Notes: generated by a model from the letters alone, not told the origin. 64,000 nt of DNA from Oscillospiraceae bacterium (GCA_017847885.1 JAGAUA010000055.1:62001-126000); one strand, 5' to 3'; positions 42,127-51,549 are shown, numbered from the stretch's first letter. A program made the numbers and translations.

Positions 42127-43515
42127 TTAGTTTTTGTTCTTTATGTATTCGTCCATTGCCTTGGCAGCAGTCTTGCCTGCGCCCATTGCAAGGATAACTG
42201 TAGCCGCGCCTGTTACCGCGTCGCCGCCTGCATAAACGCCCTCACGTGAGGTAAGACCGTTTTCGTCAGCAACAAAGCAGCCTCTGCGGTTGGTTTCCAG
42301 ACCCTTTGTGGTGTTTCTGATAAGAGGGTTGGGGGAAGTACCGATGGACATGATAACGCAGTCAACGTCAAGGACGAAATCGCTGCCCTTCTTCTCCACG
42401 GGGCTTCTTCTGCCGCTCTCGTCGGGCTCGCCGAGCTCCATTTCAACGCACTTCATGCCCGATACGAACTTATGCTCGTCACCGAGAATTTCAACGGGAT
42501 TGTTGAGGGTCTTGAAGATGATGCCCTCTTCCTTTGCGTGTTCGATTTCCTCTTTACGGGCAGGCATTTCAGCCTCGCCGCGTCTGTATACGATATAAAC
42601 ATTTTCCGCGCCCAGACGCTTTGCGCATCTTGCAGCGTCCATAGCAACGTTTCCGCCGCCAACGACAGCAACATTCTTCGCATGCTGGATAGGCGTGTCT
42701 GCATCGTCCTTATAAGCCTTCATGAGGTTTGTTCTTGTAAGGAACTCGTTAGCGGAGTATACGCCCTTGAAGTTTTCGCCGGGGATACCCATAAATCTTG
42801 GGAGACCTGCTCCCGAACCGATAAATATAGTCTCGAAGCCCTGCTCAAAAAGCTCGTCAATTGTAATAGTTCTGCCCACAACGGTGTTTGTGCAAACCGT
42901 TACGCCAAGGGCTTTAAGCCCGTCTATCTCCTTCTGAACGATAGCCTTGGGGAGACGGAATTCGGGGATACCGTAAACAAGAACGCCGCCTGCAAGGTGA
43001 AGCGCCTCGAAGATAGTTACATCATAGCCAAGCTTTGCAAGGTCGCCTGCGCAGGTAAGTCCCGCGGGGCCTGCACCAATAATTGCAGCCTTGTGACCGT
43101 TTGATACGGGTCTTTCGGCAGCAGCGGTGCAATGCTCGTTGTGCCAGTCGGCAACAAAACGCTCAAGTCTGCCGATACCCACAGGCTCGCCCTTTATGCC
43201 GCGGACGCACTTGCCCTCGCACTGAGTCTCCTGGGGACAAACTCTTCCGCATACCGCAGGCAGGGAGCTTGAAGCGCTGATAATACTGTATGCGCCCTCA
43301 AAATCCTCCTGCTGGATCTTCTGAATAAACGCAGGAATATCAATACCTACGGGGCAGCCTGCCACGCAGGATTTATTTTTACAGTTAAGGCATCTGTTTG
43401 CCTCGTCAACAGCCGTCTCAGCGGAGTAACCCAAAGCGACCTCTTTGAAGTTCTTGTTTCTTACATTAGGCTCCTGAGCAGGCATTTCATTCTTTTTAAG
43501 TGACATATTAGGCAT
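42127..43515 (-). CDS. nfnB: NADPH-binding subunit NfnB / glutamate synthase small-chain-like
   Basis: 462 aa GltD-like flavoprotein. The N-terminal cysteine motif for two [4Fe-4S] clusters is CLNCKNKSCVAGCPVG and CGRVCPQETQCEGKC; FAD motif AAIIGAGPAGLTCAGDLA and NADP motif VAVVGGGNVAMDAARCAKRL follow. The direct neighbour is the ferredoxin-reductase-like subunit, so the pair is best read as electron-bifurcating NADH-dependent ferredoxin:NADP oxidoreductase. The alternative name, glutamate synthase small chain, fits sequence but not context. SD AAGGAGG. Confidence 0.88.
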   Translation of the reverse strand: MPNMSLKKNEMPAQEPNVRNKNFKEVALGYSAETAVDEANRCLNCKNKSCVAGCPVGIDIPAFIQKIQQEDFEGAYSIISASSSLPAVCGRVCPQETQCEGKCVRGIKGEPVGIGRLERFVADWHNEHCTAAAERPVSNGHKAAIIGAGPAGLTCAGDLAKLGYDVTIFEALHLAGGVLVYGIPEFRLPKAIVQKEIDGLKALGVTVCTNTVVGRTITIDELFEQGFETIFIGSGAGLPRFMGIPGENFKGVYSANEFLTRTNLMKAYKDDADTPIQHAKNVAVVGGGNVAMDAARCAKRLGAENVYIVYRRGEAEMPARKEEIEHAKEEGIIFKTLNNPVEILGDEHKFVSGMKCVEMELGEPDESGRRSPVEKKGSDFVLDVDCVIMSIGTSPNPLIRNTTKGLETNRRGCFVADENGLTSREGVYAGGDAVTGAATVILAMGAGKTAAKAMDEYIKNKN

Positions 43516-43517
43516 GA

Positions 43518-44360
43518 TTACTTAGCCTCCTTCTTAAAGAGATTGCAGGTTTCTTCGTGCCTGCTGCGTTCAAAGGGCTTGTACATGGTGGAACGCTCCA
43601 TAGCCTCGTCAAAGTCAACCAGGTGTCCGTCAAAGTCGGGACCGTCAACGCAGGCAAACTTTGTCTCGCCGCCAACGGTAAGACGGCAGCCGCCGCACAT
43701 TCCCGTACCGTCGATCATGATAGGGTTCATGGAAACGACAGTCTTTACGCCGAATTCTTTTGTAAGCGCGCAAACGAATTTCATCATGATAAGAGGGCCG
43801 ATAGTGATAACCTCGTCATACTTCTCGCCGCTTTCTATAAGCTGTCTGAGAGCGTCGGTAACAAGACCCTTTGTGCCGTGTGAGCCGTCGTCGGTCATCA
43901 TGCAGAGCTTGTCCGAAACAGCGCCGAATTCTTCCTCAAGAATGACAAGATCCTTGTTTCTGAAGCCGACGATTGAATGTACCTCACAGCCGAGATTGTG
44001 AAGCTTCTTTGCAATGGGGTATGCAATTGCGCAGCCAACGCCGCCGCCGACAACAGCAACCTTTTTCAGCCCCTCCGTATGGGACTCAACACCGAGAGGA
44101 CCCACGAAATCCTGTATGTACTCGCCCTCGTTCTTGTGATTAAGCTTTTCCGTAGTTGCACCAACGATTTGGAAAATGATAGTAACAGTACCCTTTTCCC
44201 TGTCAAAATCTGCAACCGTAAGGGGGATACGCTCGCCGTTTTCGTCAACGCGGAGGATAATAAACTGACCGGGTTCAGCCTTTGCCGCAACCATAGGCGC
44301 TTCAATATCCATCAAAGTAACCGTAGGATTAAGAACTTTTTTTCTTACAATTTTATACAT
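43518..44360 (-). CDS. nfnA: NADH/ferredoxin-side subunit NfnA (SudB-like)
   Basis: 280 aa ferredoxin-NADP reductase-family protein. FAD-binding EPGQFIILRV and ERIPLTVAD, NAD-binding VAVVGGGVGCAIAYPIAK, and a C-terminal [2Fe-2S] site GTGMCGGCRLTVGG...FACVDGPDFDGH. With NfnB it couples NADH, reduced ferredoxin and NADP+ to make NADPH, useful for glutamate synthase and biosynthesis. Two bp from nfnB and driven by the promoter at 44445. Confidence 0.9.
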   Translation of the reverse strand: MYKIVRKKVLNPTVTLMDIEAPMVAAKAEPGQFIILRVDENGERIPLTVADFDREKGTVTIIFQIVGATTEKLNHKNEGEYIQDFVGPLGVESHTEGLKKVAVVGGGVGCAIAYPIAKKLHNLGCEVHSIVGFRNKDLVILEEEFGAVSDKLCMMTDDGSHGTKGLVTDALRQLIESGEKYDEVITIGPLIMMKFVCALTKEFGVKTVVSMNPIMIDGTGMCGGCRLTVGGETKFACVDGPDFDGHLVDFDEAMERSTMYKPFERSRHEETCNLFKKEAK

Positions 44361-44444
44361 TTTCTCATTCCTTTACAAAATTATACGAAATATACTTTGG
44401 TATGTTGTTGTCAAATTTCACAAAAGCATACACACCTATTACTT

Positions 44445-44473
44445 ATTATAGCTGCATATATCCTAAAAGTCAA
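44445..44473 (-). promoter_or_regulatory. Promoter of nfnAB
   Basis: TTGACT, 17 bp, TATAAT on the minus strand, about 85 bp before nfnA. A downstream TTTGACAACAAC box may be a second, weaker site. Confidence 0.85.
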
Positions 44474-44502
44474 CAATTTAAGCTGACTTTTTTGCAGAAG
44501 CC

Positions 44503-45255
44503 TCATAAATTTATAATATTTTTGTATAATATGCTGTTTCCCCGTTTGCCCGTTTTTTCAACCGCACCTGCGGCTGTAAGAACGTTCAGCACCAGCGAAG
44601 CATATTTTGCCCCGACTCCGCTCAAAGCGCCGAACTCCTTTGAAATAAATTCCTCGGGAAGCCCTTTCGGAATGAAGTACTCCCAATCGGCAACGGAGTC
44701 GATGTGTATTTTCTCCGCAAGCTCCAGCGGTACGCGGTCATAACGCACATATCCGCGGCGTCTGCCCCGTTTCAAACCGCTTTCCTCGGGGGGGCGGCGG
44801 TATTCCTCCACATCAAGCATAACTATGCACAAGCGGAAATTTTCGTGGGAAAGAAAGGGCTTTATCTTGTAAAGCTCGGGGAAAATGTCGTAGGGTGTGC
44901 CCTTGACGGGGGACTTGCGTTTTCTGCCCCGTTCCCCTGTTTCGGGGTCGATAGGGATTATCCATTTCTGCCGCGGTATCGGGTGGACGACTGTTACCCT
45001 GCTGACGGAGAGAAAGGCTTCAAGCTTTTTTCGGAGGTGGTCGAAGCCTGCGGTCTGAATTTCGATAATGCCGTCCTCGCCGATGATGTCCGCAACATAT
45101 CCGCCTATTTTCTGCTCGTGGCTGTCCGCATACGGCTCAAAGTAATTTTTCAGCACCGCATGGACAGTTTTCTCGCCGTATGTGCCGATACCTGCGCGGA
45201 TATGCTCCCCCGAAAGCACGGTATTCAAGGCGTTGTAAAAACGTTCCTTATCCAT
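44503..45255 (-). CDS. Conserved hypothetical, PD-(D/E)XK nuclease-like
   Basis: 250 aa, family not recognised with certainty. An N-terminal helical region leads to HEQKIGGYVADIIGEDGIIE and IQT (about 45-67), where D55 and E65-x-Q67 resemble a PD-(D/E)XK catalytic core, then a Pro-rich strand VTVVHPIPRQKWIIPIDP, an Arg-rich stretch GLKRGRRRGYVRYDR, and a C-terminal winged-helix-like part. It may cut or bind DNA; no methylase or restriction partner is nearby. Single gene, GAGAGGA 10 nt before the ATG. Confidence 0.55.
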   Translation of the reverse strand: MDKERFYNALNTVLSGEHIRAGIGTYGEKTVHAVLKNYFEPYADSHEQKIGGYVADIIGEDGIIEIQTAGFDHLRKKLEAFLSVSRVTVVHPIPRQKWIIPIDPETGERGRKRKSPVKGTPYDIFPELYKIKPFLSHENFRLCIVMLDVEEYRRPPEESGLKRGRRRGYVRYDRVPLELAEKIHIDSVADWEYFIPKGLPEEFISKEFGALSGVGAKYASLVLNVLTAAGAVEKTGKRGNSILYKNIINL

Positions 45256-45354
45256 TAACAGGTCGTCCTCTCCAAATATGATACATTCTGCATTATAGCA
45301 TATTTTGTGGGCAAAAGCAAATTATATTTTGGTATAAATATTACATATATACCT

Positions 45355-45375
45355 CGGAACTGTTCCGCATATAAT
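45355..45375 (+). promoter_or_regulatory. Palindrome and -10 box before the GGDEF gene
   Basis: CGGAAC-T-GTTCCG, a perfect 13-bp palindrome, ends 2 bp before TATAAT (45370-45375). No good -35 is seen, which suggests an activator- or repressor-controlled promoter. Confidence 0.5.
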
Positions 45376-45422
45376 GTATTAAGCAAAATAGGGCAGTATC
45401 ACTGCGGAATACGGAGGCAGCT

Positions 45423-46049
45423 TTGGACAGAAAATCTACACCACATTACACGGAGGCTCAGCTTGCAGAAAAAGACAGGCAGGAGCTTATGGGCATTATT
45501 TCAGCCCAGAACAGGCGCATTGCAGAGCTTGAAAGGAATGCGGAATCCGACCCGCTCACGGGGCTTCTGCACAAAACCGCGGCAATCGACAAGGCTCGGA
45601 AATTTCTCGGCGGCGAGGGCAAAAACGGCTTTCACGCGGTAATCCTTGCGGATATAGATAATTTCAAGGGCATAAACGACAGCCGCGGTCATCTTTTTGG
45701 CGACAAGGTAATAACACGGTTTGCATCGCTTCTGAAAACCACTCTTAACGAAAAGAACTGCATTATCGGCAGAGCGGGGGGCGACGAATTTTTTATACTT
45801 ATGAAAAACTGTATGCTGAGCGACGTGCTAAGCCGCACGGGTCAGCTTCGCTCGGAGCTGGGAAAGCTTTGCTCAAGCGGCGGCTGCGGCTTTGTTTCGT
45901 GCAGCCTCGGAGTAAGCTGCTTTCCCTCGGACAGCAGAGACCTGAACGTACTGTACGAATATGCCGACAGGGCGCTTTACCGCAGCAAGGACGACGGCAA
46001 GAACCGCTGCACAGTTTACGACAGCAGCATGGGAAAACATTACTTGTAA
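45423..46049 (+). CDS. GGDEF diguanylate cyclase, soluble
   Basis: 208 aa. A short N-terminal coiled coil (about 10-38, QNRRIAELERNAE) precedes a GGDEF domain with DPLTGLLHK, DIDNFKGINDSRGH and the active-site RAGGDEFFIL. Synthesises c-di-GMP as a dimer. No RxxD inhibitory site is visible ahead of GGDEF. Starts with TTG at 45423, supported by GGAGG 5 nt upstream. No sensor or membrane domain, so control may be transcriptional. Confidence 0.9.
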   Translation: MDRKSTPHYTEAQLAEKDRQELMGIISAQNRRIAELERNAESDPLTGLLHKTAAIDKARKFLGGEGKNGFHAVILADIDNFKGINDSRGHLFGDKVITRFASLLKTTLNEKNCIIGRAGGDEFFILMKNCMLSDVLSRTGQLRSELGKLCSSGGCGFVSCSLGVSCFPSDSRDLNVLYEYADRALYRSKDDGKNRCTVYDSSMGKHYL

Positions 46050-46072
46050 TTTTACGGAAAATGTGTTATACT
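46044..46072 (+). promoter_or_regulatory. Promoter of cdd
   Basis: TTGTAA, 17 bp, TATACT on the plus strand, overlapping the end of the GGDEF gene. Confidence 0.75.
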
Positions 46073-46127
46073 AATAATGTAAAAATTCATCGGAAATCGG
46101 CATAAACAAGGAAGGAGAGCTAAGCTT

Positions 46128-46511
46128 ATGACAGATTCGGAGCTTATCATGCTTGCCGAAAAGGCTATGGAAAACGCCTATGCGCCCTACTCGAAATTCA
46201 AGGTGGGGGCGGCTTTGCTTTGCACCGACGGCAAGGTCTTTACGGGCTGCAACATAGAAAATTCCAGCTTCGGCGCAACAAACTGCGCAGAGAGAACTGC
46301 CATTTTCAAGGCGGTCTCGGAGGGTTGCCGCAGCTTTGAGGCTATCGCTATCGTGTCCTCGGGCGGCGGAGAGACGTACCCTTGCGGTATCTGCCGTCAG
46401 GTAATGGGGGAATTTGCCCCGAATTTGCGTATAATTCTTAAAAATTCCGAGGGGAAATTGACCCAATACAAATTTATGGATATTATGCCAAATTTTTTTA
46501 GCCTGAATTAG
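46128..46511 (+). CDS. cdd: Cytidine deaminase
   Basis: Zinc enzyme deaminating cytidine and deoxycytidine in pyrimidine salvage. Zinc ligands and catalytic Glu are in GCNIENSSFGATNCAERTAI (about C53 with NAER) and CGICRQVM (about 86-93). N-terminus has AYAPYSKFKVGAALL. 127 aa is normal for the tetrameric type. AAGGAG precedes the ATG. Confidence 0.97.
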   Translation: MTDSELIMLAEKAMENAYAPYSKFKVGAALLCTDGKVFTGCNIENSSFGATNCAERTAIFKAVSEGCRSFEAIAIVSSGGGETYPCGICRQVMGEFAPNLRIILKNSEGKLTQYKFMDIMPNFFSLN

Positions 46512-46532
46512 CGAATTTTAACCGTTGTGTAA

Positions 46533-46561
46533 TTGACTTTGAGGTAAAAGTGTTATATAAT
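46533..46561 (+). promoter_or_regulatory. Promoter of the GHL10 pair
   Basis: TTGACT, 17 bp, TATAAT on the plus strand, about 40 bp before the ATG at 46604. Confidence 0.85.
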
Positions 46562-46603
46562 AACAGTACGTCTAATAATTGTTTTTTCAGGAAATGAGGT
46601 ACT

Positions 46604-48235
46604 ATGCGCAAATATTCCGTTATTCGATTTTTTCCGTTCGTTCTTTCGTGTGCAATGCTGCTTTCGGCGTGCAGAAACGTCTCCGAAAAGCCGCCGCTGA
46701 CGGCTGAGGCGGACACCTCGTCGGTCACCGTGATACTGCCGATAGAGCCACCCGAAACCACTACCGAAACGGTTACATATTCGGAGACGGAAATATGCGA
46801 AACAAGCCTGTCGGAAACCTCCGACAGCACGTCCTTGACCGAGTCTCAAACGGAAGCGGCTTCGGAGACTGCCGCAAAGTCGGAAGCCACCGCGGAAACT
46901 GCCGTTCTCGAAACGGAAACGACGACCCGAAGCACGGAAACGGTCAAAACCGAAACGGAAACAACGACGGTCACCACCGCAAAAACGGCGGCAGAAACGA
47001 CAACGCTGCTTACCTTGCAGTATGAAAGTCCCTCGGAAACTACCGTTTCTGCGACGGCTGCGACCGTGACAAGCAAGCCCGAGACCGAGCCTGTCAAGGC
47101 GGCTTCATACGGCTCAAACAGCTACAATGCGCTGAATTTCCGTGAGCAGAAGGGCTTCTGGATAACCTATCTGGAGTACGGCTCCATACTGAAAAACAAG
47201 TCGGAAAGCTCTTTCAAAAAATCCATAAACGGCTATTTTAAAAATATTTCAGACCTTGGCTTCAACACAGTTTACGTGCAGGTGCGCGCTTTCGGCGACG
47301 CTTACTACGACTCGGAGCTTTTCCCCTCGGGCGAGCAGTTTGACGGCACTATCGGCACCTCGAACCGCTTTGACGCTTTGCAGGTCATGGTAGACTGCGC
47401 CCATGAGCAGGGCTTGTCCATTCACGCGTGGGTCAACCCCATGCGGCTTATGTCCACCTCTCAGCTTGAAAGCATTAACAGCCGCTACACCATAAAAAAA
47501 TGGTACGACAGCAGCGAATACAACGGAAAATACATAGTAAAATCGGGGGACAGGTGGTATCTCAACCCTGCTTATGACGAGGTAACAGACCTTATTTCCT
47601 CGGGAATATCCGAAATTGCGGCAAATTATGATGTTGACGGAATTCAGATAGACGACTACTTCTACCCCACCACAGACACGTCCTTTGACAAAAGCGCGTA
47701 TGCAGGCTCGGGTACAAGCCTTTCTCTTGCAAAGTGGCGTATCTCCAACGTGAACAAAATGGTGAAGAAGCTTTACAAGGCGGCTCACGGGGCAAACAGC
47801 TCCATAGTTTTCGGCATTTCCCCTCAAGGAAGCATCGAAAACAACTACGATACCCTTTATGCGGATGTGAGGACGTGGTGCGCCGAAAGCGGCTACTGCG
47901 ACTATATTCTTCCGCAGGTCTACTTCGGATTTGAAAATGCGGCTCTGCCCTATGCGGACGTTATTTCCGCGTGGAGCAATATGGTAAAGACCCCCGACGT
48001 TAAGCTTGTTATCGGTCTTGCGGCATATAAGATAGGCGTTTCCGATAATTACGCAGGTGCTTCGGGCAAAAATGAATGGATAAACAACAGCGACATTATT
48101 TCAAGGCAGATGACTCTTGCCAAGGCGCTTGATAATTACGGCGGAGTTGCGATATACAGATACGACTCGCTTTTTAACCCGTCCTCTGCTGCCGCAGCGC
48201 AGGTAAGCAAGGAGATAAAAAACATAGAAAAATGA
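46604..48235 (+). CDS. GHL10-family glycosyl hydrolase lipoprotein (DigH/YddW-like)
   Basis: 543 aa lipoprotein: signal peptide with lipobox LLSAC (Cys23). A Thr/Ser/Glu-rich linker of about 120 residues spans the wall, then a TIM-barrel GHL10/DUF187 domain from about residue 180: FWITYLEYGS, GFNTVYVQVRAFGDAYYDS, HAWVNPMRL, DVDGIQIDDYFYP and YCDYILPQVYFGF. E. coli DigH of this family cuts peptide-free (denuded) glycan strands. The intact DD pair in IDDYF suggests an active enzyme. Immediately followed by the GHL10-amidase gene in one transcript. Confidence 0.88.
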   Translation: MRKYSVIRFFPFVLSCAMLLSACRNVSEKPPLTAEADTSSVTVILPIEPPETTTETVTYSETEICETSLSETSDSTSLTESQTEAASETAAKSEATAETAVLETETTTRSTETVKTETETTTVTTAKTAAETTTLLTLQYESPSETTVSATAATVTSKPETEPVKAASYGSNSYNALNFREQKGFWITYLEYGSILKNKSESSFKKSINGYFKNISDLGFNTVYVQVRAFGDAYYDSELFPSGEQFDGTIGTSNRFDALQVMVDCAHEQGLSIHAWVNPMRLMSTSQLESINSRYTIKKWYDSSEYNGKYIVKSGDRWYLNPAYDEVTDLISSGISEIAANYDVDGIQIDDYFYPTTDTSFDKSAYAGSGTSLSLAKWRISNVNKMVKKLYKAAHGANSSIVFGISPQGSIENNYDTLYADVRTWCAESGYCDYILPQVYFGFENAALPYADVISAWSNMVKTPDVKLVIGLAAYKIGVSDNYAGASGKNEWINNSDIISRQMTLAKALDNYGGVAIYRYDSLFNPSSAAAAQVSKEIKNIEK

Positions 48236-48263
48236 TGTGGAACACAGAACAGAAAAGAAAGGA

Positions 48264-51200
48264 ATGCGGGAATTGAAAAGAAAAATATCAAGAATTCTCG
48301 GCTTAATAACGGCTTTTGCCGTGGCGGCGACCCTTTCGGCGGACATTTCGTCGATTTTCGGCGGATTTTCTGCATATGCAGAAAACGACCCGGGGCAGAT
48401 CACGGTCATTGAGCCGCAGCCCGAAATCAACAGGGACGAAGAGCTTCCCGACTTTAAAGAGCCTGAATTTACGGCGATGTATACCTTTCCCGAGCAGCTT
48501 AGGGGCGTTTATATCACTCCCGGCGAGGATTTTGCGTTTCAAGGTGAGGACGGCGAAACTCTTTCCGATGAGCAGATAGCGGAAAATGTTGAGGCTATGC
48601 TTGACAAAGCCGAGGCAAACCGCATAAACTCCCTTATCGTCCGCACAGACCATGACGGACAGGCTTTTTACAGCGCGGACTGCAACGATACCGTTGAGCG
48701 TTCCCCCGTGGAGTATGTCATTGACGCCGCACAGGAGCGGGGCTTTTACGTATACCTTAATTTCAGCATAGACTACGTTCTGAGCGGTCTTGAGGATATG
48801 GAGCTTCAAGCGCGGATAGACCGCCTTGCCATTATCGTTCACAGCTTTACGGTCAAGTATCCCGTGGACGGAATTATCCTTGACGGCTATTATTCCTCCA
48901 AAAACAACACCGCCCTTAACGATTATGTCAGCAACGGCTCGGGCATCGGCTTCGAAAACTGGCTTTTAGACAACGGTGCTTACGTTTTCAGCCTTGCTGC
49001 GGACGCTGTTCGGCGCACCAACAACACCGTGCCCGTAGGTATCTCTCTGAACGACGTTTGGGCGAACTATACCACAAAGGAAAGCGGCTCGGAAACTGCC
49101 GTGAACTTTGAGGCGCTTACCGACGGCTATGCCGACACGGTTGAGTATATCCAAAAGGGGTATGCCGATTTCATTATGCTTAAGGCGGAAGGCTCTATAT
49201 CCGATGACGAGCTGCCCTTCAAAAAGATTTTGAGCTGGTGGAACGGTTACGCCGAAGAAGCGGATATCCCCATGTACGTACACCACGTCAACGAGCAGAT
49301 ATGCACCAACGCCGAGGGCTGGGGCTCTCCCGATGAATTGGTAAAGCAGGTCATTGCCGCGGCGGATTACGATTCCTACGGCGGAAGCGCCTTCAACTCC
49401 CTTGACTCCCTTGACAAGAACGTTATGGAGTCCACAAGCGCCCTTATCAAGCATTACGACGACAACATAGACATTGAGGGCCTTAACAGCGAGCTTGAAA
49501 TGACCCTGCCCAAGAAAACCACATTTAAGACCGAAGAGCCTACCGTTATTTTCGCAGGCTCATTCGACCCCAATTTCCCCGTTTATTATCAGGGCAAGGA
49601 AATCGTGCTGAACGAGGCAGGACGCTTTTACTTCACCGAGGAGCTTGACGTTGGCGTAAACACCTTTAAGTTCCAGAACAAGGCAAAGGTCATCACTTAT
49701 AAGATAACACGTACCGTAAACGTGCTGAAAAGCGTTGCCCCTACCGACGCAACAATGCGCGTTGAGGAAGAATCCACTATTGCTCTCAGCGCGATAGCAT
49801 ACCGCGGCTCTAATGTTTCCGCGAAGATAAACGGCAAAAGCATTACCCTCAAAGAGGTGGAGGGACAGCTTGACGAGCTTGACCCTAACTCCAACTACAC
49901 CAAATATGTGGGCTATTACACCGCTCCCAAGGGCAAGCGCGGCGAGGATATCAACCTTGGCAATATCGAGTTTTACGGCTCCTACCCCACCAAAACGGGC
50001 AACATAAACGAGACACGTACAGGCTCGGCAGTCATTGTAAACGCTCTGCCCGAGGTCGCTAACGATTACAGCGGCAGTATCCTCTGCGTAAGCAGCGACA
50101 ACACCATGGTCTACAACTACAAATCCACCACCACCGACCCGTCTCCCGACTGCACGAGACTTCCTGCCGGAACGCTGGATTACATCATAAAAACCGTTAC
50201 ATACAGCGGTAAGGATTACTACCTTACCAATTCGGGCAAGCGTATCCGCACAAACGCCGTTTCCGTTCAGGAAAACCGTCCTCTTGGCAGCAACTCCATG
50301 CGCGTTGCCGCGGCAGGCAAGGACGGCACTGATACCGTTATAAAGCTGAAAACCGACGTTAAGATACCCTTTGCAATAAGCTATTCAAATCAGTCCTATT
50401 CAAGCGGAGACAACGGAAATTACTACGTTTCCTCCTTTGACGCAACGGCTATCGTTATCACCTTCGATTACGTTACCGCCGTTTCCTCGGGCGATATTGC
50501 ATTTCCCGACAGCGCGGTGTTCACCTCGGGCAAGTGGAGTACCTCCGAGTCGGGGGACATGAAGAAAACCAAGCTTACCCTTAAACTTAGACAGCAGGGC
50601 ATATACGGCGGCGTTACCTCCACATATGACAGCAATGACAACCTTGTTCTGCGCTTTAACGGCTGCCGAAACAGCGTAAGCGGCGCAACTATCGTCATCG
50701 ACCCCGGTCACGGCTACACGGGCGCTTCCGAATTTGACCCGGGCGCGGTCGGTCACATCAAGGAGCAGGAAGCAAACCTTGCTATCGCAAAGTACGTTAC
50801 GAGCATACTCGAAAACGAAGGCGCAAACGTTATCCGCCTGAAAACCGAGAGCGAGACCTACGTTACCGAACAGCGCGCGGCTATTGCAAGGCAGTACAGC
50901 CCCGATATGTTCGTTTCTATCCATTGCAACTCCGCAGGGGCTTCCGCAAAGGGCGCTGAGGCTTACTATTTCACGCCGTTCTCCCAGCCTCTTGCAAAGT
51001 ATATTTCCGAAGAGCTGGGCGATTATGTTGCGGATATCCACGGCTCGGCAAGCGGCGCAAACCGCGGCGAAAAGTACAACTACTTCTTCGTTACCCAGCA
51101 GCAGGATTTCCCCTCGGTACTTGTAGAAACGGCTTTCGTTACCAACTATGAAGAGGCAATGGCGCTTGCAAATTCGAAGTGCCAGCAGAAGTTTGCACAG

Positions 51201-51500
51201 AAAATAGTAAACGGCATAAAGCGTTATTTCTCGCGCACCGATTATTCCTGCTACGGCGACGGCAGCGCTTCATGGACAAACACCGACGGCACTGTTCCCG
51301 AACAGAGCGAGGATTATCCCCCTGCCGACCCTCTTGAGCCCGAACAGGTTGAGACCACCGACCCGTGGGAAAATGTTCCGCCTAATGATGACGAATCCCC
51401 CGACGCCGACAACAGCGGCTCGAACGAGGAATTACCTACGGACACGACAGATAATGACGAATACAACCCCGATGACCCTTATTATCAATACTTCGGATAA
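48264..51500 (+). CDS. GHL10-N-acetylmuramoyl-L-alanine amidase fusion
   Basis: About 1078 aa, secreted (signal peptide to about 40, likely cleaved after SAYA). Order: GHL10-like TIM barrel (about 70-410; RGVYITPGEDFAF, VDGIILDGYYSS), a beta-rich region (about 430-800), then Amidase_3 (about 805-990) with zinc His in IDPGHGYTG, Glu in KEQEANLA, His in SIHCNS and catalytic Glu in VETAFVTN. An acidic tail ends the protein. In the barrel the IDDYF motif of its neighbour reads LDGYY, so that domain may bind rather than cut. GTG 48237 is in frame; ATG 48264 or TTG 48273 (9 nt after AAAGGA) are likelier starts. Confidence 0.88.
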   Translation: MRELKRKISRILGLITAFAVAATLSADISSIFGGFSAYAENDPGQITVIEPQPEINRDEELPDFKEPEFTAMYTFPEQLRGVYITPGEDFAFQGEDGETLSDEQIAENVEAMLDKAEANRINSLIVRTDHDGQAFYSADCNDTVERSPVEYVIDAAQERGFYVYLNFSIDYVLSGLEDMELQARIDRLAIIVHSFTVKYPVDGIILDGYYSSKNNTALNDYVSNGSGIGFENWLLDNGAYVFSLAADAVRRTNNTVPVGISLNDVWANYTTKESGSETAVNFEALTDGYADTVEYIQKGYADFIMLKAEGSISDDELPFKKILSWWNGYAEEADIPMYVHHVNEQICTNAEGWGSPDELVKQVIAAADYDSYGGSAFNSLDSLDKNVMESTSALIKHYDDNIDIEGLNSELEMTLPKKTTFKTEEPTVIFAGSFDPNFPVYYQGKEIVLNEAGRFYFTEELDVGVNTFKFQNKAKVITYKITRTVNVLKSVAPTDATMRVEEESTIALSAIAYRGSNVSAKINGKSITLKEVEGQLDELDPNSNYTKYVGYYTAPKGKRGEDINLGNIEFYGSYPTKTGNINETRTGSAVIVNALPEVANDYSGSILCVSSDNTMVYNYKSTTTDPSPDCTRLPAGTLDYIIKTVTYSGKDYYLTNSGKRIRTNAVSVQENRPLGSNSMRVAAAGKDGTDTVIKLKTDVKIPFAISYSNQSYSSGDNGNYYVSSFDATAIVITFDYVTAVSSGDIAFPDSAVFTSGKWSTSESGDMKKTKLTLKLRQQGIYGGVTSTYDSNDNLVLRFNGCRNSVSGATIVIDPGHGYTGASEFDPGAVGHIKEQEANLAIAKYVTSILENEGANVIRLKTESETYVTEQRAAIARQYSPDMFVSIHCNSAGASAKGAEAYYFTPFSQPLAKYISEELGDYVADIHGSASGANRGEKYNYFFVTQQQDFPSVLVETAFVTNYEEAMALANSKCQQKFAQKIVNGIKRYFSRTDYSCYGDGSASWTNTDGTVPEQSEDYPPADPLEPEQVETTDPWENVPPNDDESPDADNSGSNEELPTDTTDNDEYNPDDPYYQYFG

Positions 51501-51507
51501 CAAGAAA

Positions 51508-51541
51508 AGCGGTACAGCAAATTTGCTGCACCGCTGTTTTT
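51508..51541 (+). terminator. Terminator of the GHL10-amidase transcript
   Basis: AGCGGTACAGCA pairs with TGCTGCACCGCT, followed by GTTTTTGT. Confidence 0.88.
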
Positions 51542-51549
51542 GTATAGTG

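Noticed and set aside
46720..47090. Thr/Glu-rich minisatellite-like stretch in the GHL10 lipoprotein as a DNA repeat
   Set aside because: No exact repeat unit at DNA level; it is a low-complexity protein linker.
48237..48263. GTG start of the GHL10-amidase gene
   Set aside because: No SD at a useful distance, and it would put a charged stretch before the signal peptide.
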